Shown: positions 11,901 through 22,513, counted from the first letter of the stretch. The stretch: 64,000 bases of DNA from Xanthostigma xanthostigma (GCA_963575645.1 OY754465.1:47580401-47644400), one strand, 5' to 3'. Made by a program: numbers and translations. The notes: generated by a model not told the origin, from the sequence alone.

Positions 11901-14900
11901 TGCAAAAAATTAGTCGGGGCGAAAAAGTATAAGTGATAAATTACATTAAGATCATTTTTGTCTGTTGAAGTAAAATTTCTTTAGGCACGTTTTGTCAATT
12001 TCGCGAGGGAGCTACTTCGTTAGATATCGTTACTATAGTATATCGTATACGTACATGCAATAAGCATGTACCTATAGCTTAGTGCAGTATTTTCAGTCTA
12101 AGAAATAAACGAAGTAAATCTTTTCGGTATCTTGGTTATGAATAACTCTTTGCTATGTATTGTTTACATGTTTTACTTCAACCGCGCGTAAAGGTTATAC
12201 GCAAATTTCTAATGTAGTTATTTGATAATTTTTTATATGAATTTACCTGATAGATAGTGACAGCCATAAATTTCGTTTCCGGAAACACGTATATACTAGC
12301 CGGCGCCCAGAAGACGTCTCTCTTGTTATCGCATCTGACAATATACAGATGCGGCACATATTTATGCATAGAGGTGAGTACCACATCGTTTTGAGCGATC
12401 GAATCCAACTGGGTGTTGTTGGTTATCTTGAGTTTGTTGAAATGTACAATTTGCGAACACCAAAACTCGCCGGTGGCCGGTGAATCAGGATGCAGATACA
12501 CGCGTCTGGAACTCTGAGGTTCGGCGACGCCATCGGCGGCGACCCACTGCGATCCTGTCCACTTGAATCGACCCTCGGTGCAATTCTTGCCGCCTTTGCA
12601 AGCGCCGCCACTGCAGGCAAGCACGAACTCGATCAAAATGCAGTACTTCTCGGTTGGAACCAAGCCGTAGACACCGACACGAAGACTCGGGAACATGCGT
12701 CTGGAAATTACAATCAATTATTAATTAAAAATTCCGGCCAATTGGGCGACGGCACCATTCCAACTTAAAAAATATTGACATTTGATGTAGTATCATGATG
12801 AAAAGAAAATTTCTGATATCGCGCGAGGTGACGCGGGTATGGGCTAGAAAGTATTCAATATCATATTTGTTATTCGTTGCCATGGTTTACCTACATAATA
12901 TTATGTTCCACGTCATGTAAAAATTAATCAAAGCATGCTTAACTATAGACTAATTAATTTAATTTTGATTAAAGAACGTTGAGGATATTACTTTTTAATT
13001 TCTTGAAAAAAAGTTTGATTATTATTTGAAATTCAAATAAGAAAACAACTCTTATCATGCACACAGAGGTGAACTTTCCGTAAGGCCGACTAGGCCCGGG
13101 CCTAGGGCGGCCAGATATTAGCGGCAACCGCGCGGGGAGCTCAGTAAATAATGGAGCTATTACCGCTAATTAAATAGTAATGTTAACATAAAACTTTTGA
13201 ACTATGAAGTAAATATTTTCTGGCGGGTGCAAGTTGAATTGAAAGCAATGTTGTTTTCGTAAGTAGATACTTTACATTTTTACGCTGCAAAATAAGTGGA
13301 AAAGGGCCGCTACTACTAAACGGCCTAGTCCACCTCTGCTGATGCAGATTTTTGGAAAAATAGACATAAACATTCCTCAAAACTGAACTGTTCAACTTGT
13401 GAAAAAACAACAAGACAGTTGGTTGCGAGGGTACTGTCCAGTCTTTTTGCGTACTATGAATCTTTATTTATGACTCATTTACTATTATTGGTGCAGTAGG
13501 TCTGTTGAATATTATTCCAATAAATAAACATAAATAAATAAATTGCATGCTATCGTACGTTCCATGTGCACTATACGAAAAACAATAAGTAAACCAAAAC
13601 CGGACACATTTTCATATGTTTACATAATCAAATCCGTTCAACATTGAGAACGTATACGATATGAAACAGCTGAACTGTTGATTGCTTTGTTTGTATACAG
13701 AAAGCCAAACTATAGGGGATGAACACAAAGATGACAATGTAGAAGTAAAACTTTTCTAGGCGCGTTTTGTGCATTTCTAAAAGGAGCTGCTCGGTGAGTT
13801 GCCGTCACGAACAAATGTGACGTTTTTGCGCGGCCTACTAAGTCCGTTTATGCAGTATAGTACACCTAAAACTGTCTGTTATACGTGAGTGCTAGTAAGA
13901 CTAGTAAGACGCTACGGGTAGGTTGAACCGACTAAATAATCTGGTTTATTTATTTTTTATTTCATTAAATACTAAATTTGAAGGACTTTTTTGCAAATAA
14001 AATTTCGCAAAGTTAAAATTTCACGGCTTGGTTAGGCCCCAGTACCCTACATCCAGCTGTCTTCGATTTTGTGTTCAGACATTACAAAACAAGTGTTACA
14101 CACATTTTCTCGATGTTTCAAATACCTACCCAAAAATGTTTGATAGCTCCCCTACCAGGATAGATCCCCTACTAGGGACCAAGTAATTAAAACAAACTAC
14201 ACTGAATATATAAACTTATTGCTTTGTATAGAAAAGCAAAGGCTTGCTCAGGAACGTAGAGAAACTACTAGGATATGTTGATTTAAAACTAGCCTTTTTT
14301 TATCGAAAAAAATTAGTCATGCTGCTGACTGCTGAGATCATTTTGTGGGCAAAAATGACGTTAGTTTTCAAATTAAAATAATGAATTTTGCACTTATTAA
14401 AAATAAATTATTAACTGTATTTCGTCCATTAACATTATGATTTTAAAAATTGCATTATAAAATAGACATATAAAATTAATGTTAAAACTGGCGCCATAAT
14501 GGTTTCTTTAGAAGGACAATTATAAACATTTTCCTAAACTTGTAAATGTTTATCACACAAATAGTTTTCATGAAATCTTTATTATCTTAGATAATTTGAC
14601 ATCATTTTCCCAGATATTTAACAACCACTGTTGGGTTATAACTTTGCAGTGAGTATTATTAAAAAACATTTTGAAAGTAAATGATATGAACCAACACAAT
14701 CATATTTGTTTTGCGTAATTCAATAGTCAAAGAATTCTAACTTTAAACATCTACCTACTTCATAGTTTATTTAAATATATTATTCTGTGCACATCTCAAG
14801 TATTGGTCATAAAATGAACCACAATATAATTTTCGAAACAGGCATTAAGAAAGTTTTAAGTGAAATAATAAACAGTAAACATATTTTAAAATCTACTTGA

Positions 14901-16971
14901 AATGTTTGCAAAAGATTATTCAGGGCTGGACTGAACTACCGAAAATTTATCGGACCGTAGTGGTTGACATAAATCTATTATTACTATAAAAAACATATCT
15001 TGACCTTGAACTGAAGGGCCTTTGCCCAAATACCTTTATTATTTTTCATATCAAAATGTGTTTCTAGTTCAGCTCTGGGAATTATAAATATTTGCTTAAC
15101 TCCGTAAGTTACAATTACTCAAAGTATATACAAGTCAGTCTTTGTACTCAGTTTAGATGAGAAATAAATTACTTTACTAAAAATTCGTACAAATACAAGA
15201 GACGTTTTAAAAATTCAACAATTTTTATCTGGTTTTAACATCTATAGACCTAATACTTCAAATTCCACCTCTGATTCTTACGAATCCCAGATTTTGCAAT
15301 TGCCATAAAATGACTAGATTTAGTCATAAATGTACATTATCGTAGCAGCTACTTTAAGATAATTATTATTTATCTTATAATCGGTAGACGGCTGAAAGAT
15401 GTTTCTAATAATTGAATACGAAGCCTTCATTTAGATTCGTATCAAAGTGTTTATAATTTTGGGGCATGCGTTATTATATATATTAATGGCATAGAAGTAG
15501 AAATAATGTATAGATACATATCTCTTTTTAACACATCGGTAGAAAGTGATGGCTATAGTAATTTTAGTAAAGTTCCAGTGATATAGAAAAAATAGGTTAT
15601 TTGAATAAGTTTGCTTTAAAAAAAATTGAAACTTATCATGATTGAGTCTTTTTTTATTGATACTTTCCAGCATAAAGACAAAATTATATTGAAATATAAA
15701 AACTCTTTATCTTAGATATCTACACGTTTCTGAGATCATATTTTAAATTAAAAATGTCCTTTAAGTTTTTGCATCGAGTTGCGCAAATTTCTTATAATAA
15801 ATTTTGTCAAAAAAAATAAGAGCCGATGAAAATGGCAGCAAACATTGCTTAAGTGTCCAGCGTTAGTTTTAAGGGACCAGAAGCTTGTAACAATTAGCAT
15901 CTCCAATTTTGATATCTTATTTCATAGATCAATGCAATTCCAAAAAGTCGTTTATATATATTGTTTAAAACGTGCCCTACAGAGAGTAAAAGACGTCAAA
16001 TTTAATGCTGTATTCCGGGCGTCATTTTCCCATTGCAAAACCCAAACATTACCTGCCAAATATGATATATCGTACTTTCTGATCTTGGTAATTAATTCTA
16101 AACGTATCCTACACGGATACTGAGAGTAACTTTAAATCGTTTAGAGTACATTTTTTCGTAATTTGTGTTCTTATTTAATGAATATGTAAGTTTGTTTACT
16201 TTTAGCTTACCTCCCCTTTTTTGTAATAATCATTTCATTTCCGATATCATCGAATAATTTCCACAGATCGGGATCTTCTAAACTTAGCATTGCTTGATAT
16301 CCCGGTAGGTCAGCACCTTTCGGCTGCAATTGCGTGTCAGGTCTGTTCTCACGTGGATCTGAAATCAGTAAAATGTTATTTAGTAATGCTAAAAAGTGAA
16401 TCATTCATTTTATAATGTTGAGAAAATTTTTTAGTTTGAAATTGCAAAAAAATCTCTGCTCACAAATAAAAATTGCAAATTCTTAACTTTTTGCTAGCCC
16501 CCGTAGTAATTAATCTAGTGAACAACAGCTTTAGCACCCGATTTATTTTTTAATAACAATTTGTAATAATTATATTGAGAAGTAATAATCATTTTTTCTT
16601 GTTAATTATTACAGTTTATAAATTTTACGAAAGTTAAGTATAAAGGTACACCTAACATTTAAATACAGATTTGTTTTCCGTGGTTGAAGTTATTAATTAA
16701 AAAATATTAGAACTAAATAAATATATTGTTTTTTAAAATTATCTATGTATCCCTATTTACTTTAATAAACGTAATTTCCAAAAGAACGCCGGATATTAAT
16801 AAAAGGTAGGCAGATTGTTGATTATAGACGCTCTACAGGCAAGGTCATCAGCGTCTAGATATTAAAAAAGAAATAATAATAGAGAAAACATAATATCTTA
16901 CCGCACGATGAAGTTCTGCTTTCTTCAGTTTGCATCTGTGAACTATGCATTTCAGTATCTTCACAGCACAT
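8385..16971 (-). CDS. T-box transcription factor, Dorsocross/Tbx6-like (4-exon gene)
   Basis: Join 16971-16902, 16358-16211, 12700-12247, 8969-8385 on the minus strand. All introns are GT-AG, phases 1, 2 and 0. The product is 418 residues, a nuclear DNA-binding regulator; Dorsocross proteins in flies act in amnioserosa and heart development (family knowledge). The T-box spans about residues 50-243, with GRRMFP (72-77), LHPDSPATG (142-150), MHKYVPHLYIVR (184-195), FPETKF (212-217) and NPFAKGFR (236-243). The word GSQW followed by AEPQ is typical of the Doc/Tbx6 branch. A basic stretch (243-256) may be a nuclear localisation signal. An acidic Ser/Asp segment (about 257-300) and a Tyr/Pro/Gln-rich segment (about 312-365) follow. 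Oddities are a three-cysteine insertion at 102-113 and a C-terminal FSIEALL. It could instead be a divergent Tbx2/3-type gene, but that is less likely. Confidence 0.93.
9150..9217 (-). pseudogene. Degenerate tRNA-Thr(CGU)-like remnant
   Basis: On the minus strand it reads TCGGTAGAAC in the D-arm position, CTCGTAA as the anticodon loop (anticodon CGT), GAGGTCGTA in the variable region and GGTTAAATC in the T-arm position. The stems are poorly paired and the B box is mutated. It is probably a decayed tRNA or SINE fragment. Confidence 0.35.
9609..9848 (+). CDS. Candidate small secreted peptide or first exon, unrecognised
   Basis: This 79-codon frame lies antisense inside T-box intron 3. It starts ATG CTG CCG and opens with a hydrophobic stretch (MLPVILLFFVCTMF) that looks like a signal peptide. 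A polar segment with a DDD run and cysteines at about residues 23, 34 and 37 follows. The region is clearly richer in G and C than the rest of the intron. A GTAAAC word after residue 36 could be a splice donor, so it may be a first exon rather than a whole gene. No family is recognised. It could equally be a chance frame over a regulatory island. Confidence 0.22.
   Translation: MLPVILLFFVCTMFRNALRESQCDDDTSETVPSCHSCKQASQIILALRIWRPARPRLQRHTSVVVYNVQRLTRKYYSGT
10205..10420. repeat. Diverged direct repeat, copy 2 (matches 7795-8000)
   Basis: This is the intron-3 partner of 7795-8000, in the same orientation, about 2.4 kb away. It may be an old transposon family or the remains of a local duplication that included the T-box 3' region. 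I found no trace of exon 4 next to it. Confidence 0.55.
11311..11657 (+). mobile_element. Non-autonomous Helitron in T-box intron 3
   Basis: Starts TCTATCCATTTATATATTAT and ends with a GC hairpin (CCCGGGTG...CCGG) followed by CTAG. It is flanked by A at 11310 and T at 11658. The 3' half matches the 5843-6581 copy, and the 5' half is a different variant (GGACCGATTTTAAAAATGCT). It is antisense to the gene. Confidence 0.8.
11756..12203 (+). repeat. Dispersed repeat next to exon 3 (matches 34600-35005)
   Basis: Shares ATCGTAACT.AGTCTGTAATTG at the start and TTTACATGTTTTACTTCAAC plus CGCGCGTAAAGGTTA at the end with 34600-35005, same orientation. It ends about 44 bp from the exon 3 donor. A related block with GGAGCTGCTCGGTGAGTTGC-like words occurs at 11215-11310 and 13740-13865. 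Confidence 0.65.
12247..12700 (-). CDS. T-box gene exon 3 (core of T-box)
   Basis: Bounded by a TTTCCAG acceptor and a CAG|GTAAAT donor, it encodes residues 73-224, most of the DNA-binding domain. It is visibly richer in G and C than its surroundings. The segment 102-113 (CSGGACKGGKNC) is longer than the two- or three-residue loop normally found between the ILI/LME strand and the FKW/YKF strand. A dispersed repeat ends about 44 bases from the donor. Confidence 0.95.
12701..16210 (-). other. T-box intron 2
   Basis: A 3.5-kb intron. It contains a hAT-like element (13064-13338) and a repeat block (13740-13865) related to 11215-11310. The remainder, 13870-16200, is AT-rich with no bounded feature seen. 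Confidence 0.85.
13064..13338. mobile_element. Probable hAT-type MITE in intron 2
   Basis: Ends CAGAGGTG and CACCTCTG are inverse of each other, and inner GC-rich words (AGGCCGACTAGGCCC and GGCCTAGTC) are subterminal. Candidate 8-bp flanks are similar but not identical, so target duplication is unconfirmed. Confidence 0.5.
16211..16358 (-). CDS. T-box gene exon 2 (start of T-box)
   Basis: A TTTCAG acceptor precedes 16358 and an AG|GTAAGC donor follows 16211. It encodes residues 24-73 and opens the T-box with LEDPDLWKLFDDIGNEMIIT (50-69), which matches the family pattern of LW..F...GTEMI.TK.GR. Asn replaces the usual Thr in GTEMI. Arg73 is split across the intron. Confidence 0.92.
16359..16901 (-). 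other. T-box intron 1
   Basis: A 543-bp AT-rich intron between the start-codon exon and exon 2, with GTAAGA donor and TTTCAG acceptor. Nothing else recognised. Confidence 0.8.
16902..16971 (-). CDS. T-box gene exon 1 (start codon exon)
   Basis: This 70-base exon encodes the first 23 residues plus one base of codon 24. The ATG at 16971-16969 sits in an A-rich context (AAAAATG) that suits insect starts. It ends at a GCG|GTAAGA donor. The one leftover G joins AT of the next exon to make GAT (Asp24), keeping frame, which is the main support for this exon. The N-terminus is polar and shows no domain. A 5' untranslated exon further upstream is possible. Confidence 0.8.
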
Positions 16972-17494
16972 TTTTTAAAAAAATATATATCACAAAAGTT
17001 TCACTTATTTTGGTTAAATATTTCAATATTAAAATAATATGCGTAACTATTTTTAATATATTTTGTAAAACAATTCCGTGTTTTAATTTTATTTAACTTG
17101 TGTACTATCACTGTATATTGTTTGAACGAAAACTGTCAGTTGGCTCTGACCTGCCTCAACGTGAACTTTCGTTTTAGCAATAGTGCGAGCTGACTTTGAA
17201 CTGATTGGACACAGTTGACAGAAGGCGCTCGAGTCGGTCAAACAACAGCCATTGGCTTAGGACTTTTCGGGTTTTGTTTACAGTGGAGATGAGGGATAAT
17301 AATAATTACTTATCGAATTACAATCTATTCTTCAGATAAATGACGACTGAAACGTCTGTCTTGAAGATGAAGTGCCTTAAAAATTTATTGCATACAAACA
17401 GTGGCGTGCAGATCCATTGGACAAACCTTTTTCAGAGATTATTGTTTTTTTGTTTTTGCAAGTTCCAATCAACTTTCGATGTCTTTAAGTTGAT
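16972..17494 (-). other. Upstream flank of the T-box gene
   Basis: The first 130 bases are AT-rich and may be 5' leader. 17120-17240 is more GC-rich and includes, on the minus strand, CCAATCAGTTC, whose TCAGT resembles an arthropod initiator. No TATA box is placed correctly, so the promoter is not assigned. Confidence 0.35.
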
Positions 17495-18194
17495 TATTGC
17501 ACATATCGCTAACCTAGCGGTATGTGCTTTATTGTCGCTTTGCGCGTCAGAGCTGACTTTCACACGAAATCCGTTCAAATTATGAAACTTTTGAAAAGAG
17601 GAGATTCTGATCTATAAAACAGAACCGTTTTTAAATCCATTCGAGTTCATACTTAATTGTAATTGAAAATCACGAACAGCGGTTCTCGATTGGTCTGTAC
17701 GTATATGTACATCCGAGCTCTGCAGATTGCAATTTTGGTCGGATCGCCTTGGTTTATATTTTATTCACTATGTTTACTATCAGAACAGAACCCTATTTAA
17801 ATCAATTGAAATGAGTTCAGTAGTTTAATTTTTATAAACAGTTTTATTTTTATTATTTTTGACAGCTAATAGTTAAAAAAACGATATATTTAATGTAGTA
17901 AATTACCGTAGAATAAATGCTATACTTCTATACCATGATAACAGTGGCACGATGTAAGAGCGCTATGGCTAAGTGGATAAGGCGTCAAACTAGTAGTGAC
18001 AAGGTCCCGGGTTCGATTCCTGCCGCCACTTCATTGAATTTTTTTTATTCCACTTGATATTTATATATATTATATATATTTGTCATATTTTTATATATAT
18101 TTTTTTTCAATTTTAATTTTTTTTTATTTTTTCAATTTTCATTATACAGTGAAAAACTTGCGGGATGTGCACTTTTGGTTTTGCCAACTATTTT
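17495..18194 (+). repeat. tRNA-module repeat family, copy A
   Basis: Starts with a hairpin (GCACATATCGCTA...TAGCGGTATGTGC) and ends GTGCACTTTTGGTTTTGCCA. Copy B at 50882-51754 shares the whole layout: the hairpin, CGTCAGAGCTGACTTT, AAAAGAGGAGATTCT, TATAAACAGTTTTATTTT and the terminal block. A tRNA-like module sits about two-thirds along in both, followed by a T-rich tract. It has no coding capacity. The class is unknown; it could be a SINE-like or composite Pol III-driven element. Confidence 0.75.
17960..18030 (+). tRNA. tRNA-like module of copy A (Pol III A and B boxes)
   Basis: A box TGGCTAAGTGG (17966-17976) and B box GGTTCGATTCC (18010-18020) are close to consensus. The block TAAGTGGATAAGGCGT resembles arthropod tRNA-Arg. 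The acceptor stem does not pair well, so it is a tRNA-derived promoter rather than a functional tRNA. An 8-T run follows at about 18040. Confidence 0.55.
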
Positions 18195-18534
18195 AAATAT
18201 TTGGAGTATTTTTTGTATGAAATTCTAAGCTGTCGATTTGCATCATTATAGTAGTACTGTATTCGAAAGATAAAATCGTTCGTACGCCACTGATGCAATA
18301 AAAGGTCCTAACTTCTAAGTTTGCCATTAGTTGTTGAAGTAAGTGTAAAAATTAATAATTAAGAAAGGATTATTCAAAGAAAGTTTGAAGTACCTATTTA
18401 GAAAGTTTTGTAATACATTTTATATTTTTTTATTTGCCAAGTGTTTGCGTTAGGTCATAAAGCCTATAGGTATGGGCTTAAATTTTAGATTTGAATTTCA
18501 AAACTATTATTGTATGACTCGTTATTGTTTCTAC
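18195..18534. other. Spacer before hAT element
   Basis: No feature seen apart from the target-site copy GTTTCTAC at 18527-18534. Confidence 0.5.
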
Positions 18535-19036
18535 CAGGGATGTTGCGAATATTCGCATCCGCATATGCGGAACATTCGCATCGGTTTAGACATCCGCATC
18601 CTCATCCGCATCCGCATAAATCGATGCGGAGCTAATGCGAATGCGGATGTGTAGCAGGTTGCGACAAGAAAGAAAATGTTCCAAGTGAACAGTTATTTAG
18701 TAGGTAGCCCAGGATTAATATACGAACCCTTGCGAAACAGACTGGAGCTCAAAAAGGCGGCTATCCTTCTTTTTATTAAATATAATGCTCCACTATTCAA
18801 ATTTAATTACTAAAATAATTAATTATAATCAGTAATAGTAGGTAATTTACTCACTAGTTTATTATTAAGTATAGATAGGATAAGGATTATTGTCTTTTTA
18901 TTTTTTTTTACCCACACTTAAGTTTTTTTTGTACAGATCCGCATCCGCATCTGCATCCGCGGATGTCAGCCTCCTAAAATCCGCATCCGCGTCCGCATCC
19001 GCGGATGTGAAAAAATCTGCATCCGCAACATCCCTG
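18535..19036. mobile_element. Non-autonomous hAT element with GCATCC-rich ends
   Basis: Terminal inverted repeats CAGGGATGTTGCG and CGCAACATCCCTG are flanked by a perfect 8-bp duplication GTTTCTAC (18527-18534 and 19037-19044), the hAT hallmark. Both subterminal regions consist of many copies of GCATCC/GGATGC in both orientations. Such subterminal repeats are typical transposase-binding sites in hAT elements. The interior is AT-rich with no transposase. Confidence 0.92.
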
Positions 19037-19246
19037 GTTTCTACTTGCTTCTTATGTTTAGGCGTTAAAAAAACTTAAAAACGTCTAAGAGAATAGAGGA
19101 CTTAAGAAAATGAATTAGAAAATTATAATCAACATTAATCAACCAACCCCCTCAGAGATGTGTACGACTTTTAACTTTGATACCATGCTGAAAGACACGC
19201 TTTTATTAGCTTCATTTTTATGTATGTATCTACCTATTAGGCTATT

Positions 19247-20195
19247 GATTATGCGATATTGCAGGAATCGGTCAGTGGGTCATTAACGAAGAAAAAACCG
19301 CGGAGTGCTGTTAAATTAGAGGGTATAAATTGGAGCTAGGGGTGAAAAATCACTCTTTTAAGTTTTTTTAATATATCTCGCAAACGAAGCAAAATTTCGA
19401 TATACTTTATATGAAACTTTTTGTAGAGAATTGAATTTCCCATCGATATGACTTATTTAAAAAAAATTAAAACATTTTTTCACCTAGCATTTTAAAGGAA
19501 ATTTTTGGTATAAACAATTTTTCAATTTTTTTTTTAATAAGCTATTTCGATGGGAAATTCAATTCTCTATACAGACAGTCACATATAAAGTATATCGAAA
19601 TTTTGCTTCCTTTGGGAGATATATTGTAGACACTTAAAAAAGTGCATTTTCACCCCTATTTCTAATTTCCATCTTCTAATTTAATAGCACTTTTCTAAAT
19701 TGACCCATTGAACGATTCCTGCTATTAAAAACCCGTAAACGTCAACAAAATGAGAATGAAAACAATATCTGCAGTATAAGAGGAATAAAAATCGAAAAAA
19801 GAAAGCCTATGTTCGAGTGGCTATATTTCGGTCAATTTTTAATTTAAAATTTTTCGACCCAGTATTTTAAAGGAAATTTTGTCTATTTTTTATTCTACAA
19901 ATCTATACCTATCTCTGATCCAAACAAAAGTTATAGGCAAAAAAGCAATGAAAAACTAAAAATCAAAATTATACCTTTTTTTTCATTTCGATGGGAAATT
20001 CAATTCTCTACAAAAAGTTTCATGTAAAGTATATCGAAATTTTGCTTCGTTTACAAGGTATATTGAAAAAACTTAAAAGGGTGCATTTTCACCCCTATCT
20101 TCAAATTCCATCCTCTAATTTAATAGCATTCCGCGGTTTTTTCTTTTTAAATAGCCTATTGATCGATTCCTGCAACAAAAACCCGTGAACGTCTT
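19247..20195. repeat. Three-armed inverted repeat cluster
   Basis: An arm at 19258-19480 is repeated inverted at 19530-19740 and again at 19985-20190. Shared words include GGTGAAAA/TTTTCACCCCTA, CGATGGGAAATTCAATTCTC and AGTATATCGAAATTTTGCTTC. Outer words resemble GAATCGATC / GATCGATTCCTGC. It looks like a MITE pair with one arm shared or duplicated. No coding region. Confidence 0.7.
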
Positions 20196-20214
20196 ATGTC
20201 ATTATTCCCCTGTT

Positions 20215-20310
20215 TTTTAGGCCTATATTATAGGCTGTTGATTATTAGCCTATATTATAGGCTATTTATTATAGGCCTATACTATAGGCTATTGATTATA
20301 GGCCTAAAAA
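20215..20310. repeat. Short tandem palindromes (AGGCCTATA type)
   Basis: About four tandem palindromic units of TAGGCCTATA/TATAGGCTA type, each separated by TTGATTAT-like linkers. Almost every unit is its own inverse, so the tract could extrude cruciforms. Confidence 0.65.
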
Positions 20311-20363
20311 TTAAATTACATATATTTATAAATATTTACATGAATTATTGTATTATCATAGTT

Positions 20364-20531
20364 TCTTAATACGTGTGCAAAATTTCAAATTATTCAGACT
20401 TCTGGAAGTAAGTGGAAATTATTTAAAACATTCTATTAGATATAAGGCCTATATCTAATGGAATGTTTCAAATTAATATTCACCTATTTCCAGACGTCTG
20501 AATAATTTGAAATTTTGCAGACGTATTAAGA
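20364..20531. repeat. Near-perfect 160-bp hairpin
   Basis: Arms TTAATACGT...AAATTTCAAATTATTCAGAC and the inverse GTCTGAATAATTTGAAATTT...ACGTATTAA meet at ATAAGGCCTATAT. The centre is the same AGGCCTATA palindrome as in the preceding tract, linking the two structures. Confidence 0.75.
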
Positions 20532-22510
20532 ACCTACGACATCTATCTAAATCCGTTCCTGATTTTAACGTTTTTACTTGATACTTGTCCGTTTGTTGAC
20601 TAATTGTATTTAATTGAAGTTTTTTTTTTTTTAAGTTTACAAGGTAGTCTATATGTGATTTTCCGTTTTCAACGAAGGATTCACATCTTTATGTAAAGAA
20701 ATTTAATTCTTTCAAGAAAACTGGTTTTACTCAACCAATTAAATATTGAGTCAAGAAATTTATAAAAAAAAAATATGAAACGGGTAATATTTTAATGAAA
20801 AAAATATTTTAGTTAATTGCGTTTTATATTTTAAACTTGGAAATCTCTATAATCAAAAGCAGAAAATGTATAAGTGGAACTCACTTAAAATTCAAAATAT
20901 CTGTTTTACCTGGACTTGATCATAAATCGGACAGTAATTATAGACACCACCTTTACTCGGTTTTAAGTATCTATTTTTGGGTAATTATTCAAAGAATATT
21001 TAAGAATATGAGAAGGTGTCAAGCCAGACATTATAACAGTGTTTTAATGACAGTCTAAAATAAGCATTTTCAAAATAGCAAGATAAACACTATATTAACA
21101 TTAATAACCGTTTAATATAGGTAGCTGGTAAGTGGTAGGTAACTGAAAAGAGTTTCATATTGTAAAATTTATTTGGTAATCTGTACGTAGTGTAATAAAA
21201 CTGTAAAAGAGTATATTACCAAAAACATAAATGTGAAAAAAGAACACGGCTTCACAGATGATCATTTATGGAAATTTTCCGTAAAATTTCATTAAAATAT
21301 GATCATCTCTGAAGGCCAGTAATTCTTAAAGTATCACATTTACAGAAAAAAACAAAAAAAATATTTTTTGTTGAGAATTAATTTTCCTACAAAATTGTTG
21401 TATTAAAAATTTTTTCCAACAGGTGGAAATCAGAGAGGGCAATTTGAAGGGGTTGCTAAGGAAAAAAAATTGTGGGATCCTCACCATCGTGTTTAGCGAC
21501 CCCTCGAAAACGGGGGGGGTCTCTAGATTGACACTCTGGCAAAAAAAAGCAAAAACCTCAAATATCCCAACTCACCTGACCTCGACTATAATACGACACT
21601 ATAGGTGTACAGCGAGTCTGCTGTTATCGTATAGTTAGTTATAGTTATAGTTAGTTCTGGACCTGACATTTCCATGACTGAAACATTAAATTTCGCGTTT
21701 TTTTTAAATAAACTGTGTTCTAATTCTCAAACATCACACATTCATTCGTGTAAAAGTGATGAATTCATGAATGACAGTGAATCACCAATAGTTATCAATT
21801 ATTATAAAGTTATTTGTATATATTTTAAAAGTGCAAACATAATTAAATTATCGTGTGAACCCTGTGAAGTATTTTCGACATTTATGTTTAAAAATGTGAT
21901 AACAAAAACGTGAGAAATATAAACAAATGAAATTGATTTATTTATAAAACATGGAAACGTTTTAAACAAAGTATTTGAAAATGTGTGATAACTAATAAGG
22001 GCATCACCCTTTGTCCTTTCTGTTGTTTTATGTTAAAACTGGACAGTTTGAAAAGATATTTTTAATTTAAGTGATTTTTATGGTTTTGTAGCCAAATGGC
22101 AAAAAACGGAACAATTATACTTTCGTTATATCCGTTAATCCCTCCGTCCGTCTGTCTGTTGGTCCGTATGTCACAGCCTTATAAGTCCGCCATCTTTCCA
22201 TCGATTCGGATGAAATTTTATAGGCAGTTATATTATGTGAACCGCCTTACAGTTGTGTAATTAAATTACAAAAAAAAATAGGAGTAGCTTTCCCTGCATA
22301 GAATTAAAGGATGAAAATTTGTATTTTTGCGCACCCCATTGCATGGGCTATTGTTTAACAGGTGTTTAAAATAAAATAAAAGTTCTTCTCATGTATTTCG
22401 GTATTTCGTTATATTAGTAACATTTTAACCAGATATCTAAAACATAATATTCATTAAAAGAAGTGAATAGGTACGCAATATAATATTGTATTCTGTTGGT
22501 AAAAATGTTA
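20532..22510. other. Unannotated stretch
   Basis: No gene supported. 21250-21310 holds a small inverted pair (CACAGATGATCAT / ATGATCATCTCTG). 22080-22240 has words such as TAGCCAAATGGCAAAAAACG and TCCGTCCGTCTGTCTG that look like an interspersed repeat tail. Confidence 0.5.
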
Positions 22511-22513
22511 GTT

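Larger units (their letters stand above)
8970..12246 (-). other. T-box intron 3
   Basis: A 3.3-kb intron with an AT-rich body. It holds a tRNA-Thr-like remnant (9150-9217), a GC-richer block with a plus-strand signal-peptide-like frame (9609-9848), a diverged repeat (10205-10420), a complete Helitron (11311-11657) and a dispersed repeat abutting exon 3 (11756-12203). Confidence 0.85.

Noticed and set aside
12423..12620. 65-codon minus frame within exon 3
   Set aside because: Out-of-frame shadow of the T-box exon.
12490..12768. 92-codon plus-strand frame over T-box exon 3
   Set aside because: Antisense shadow of a GC-rich coding exon.
21586..21606. T7-promoter-like word TAATACGACACTATAGG
   Set aside because: It lacks two central bases of the phage promoter, so spacing is wrong, and no phage or vector sequence surrounds it; most likely chance.
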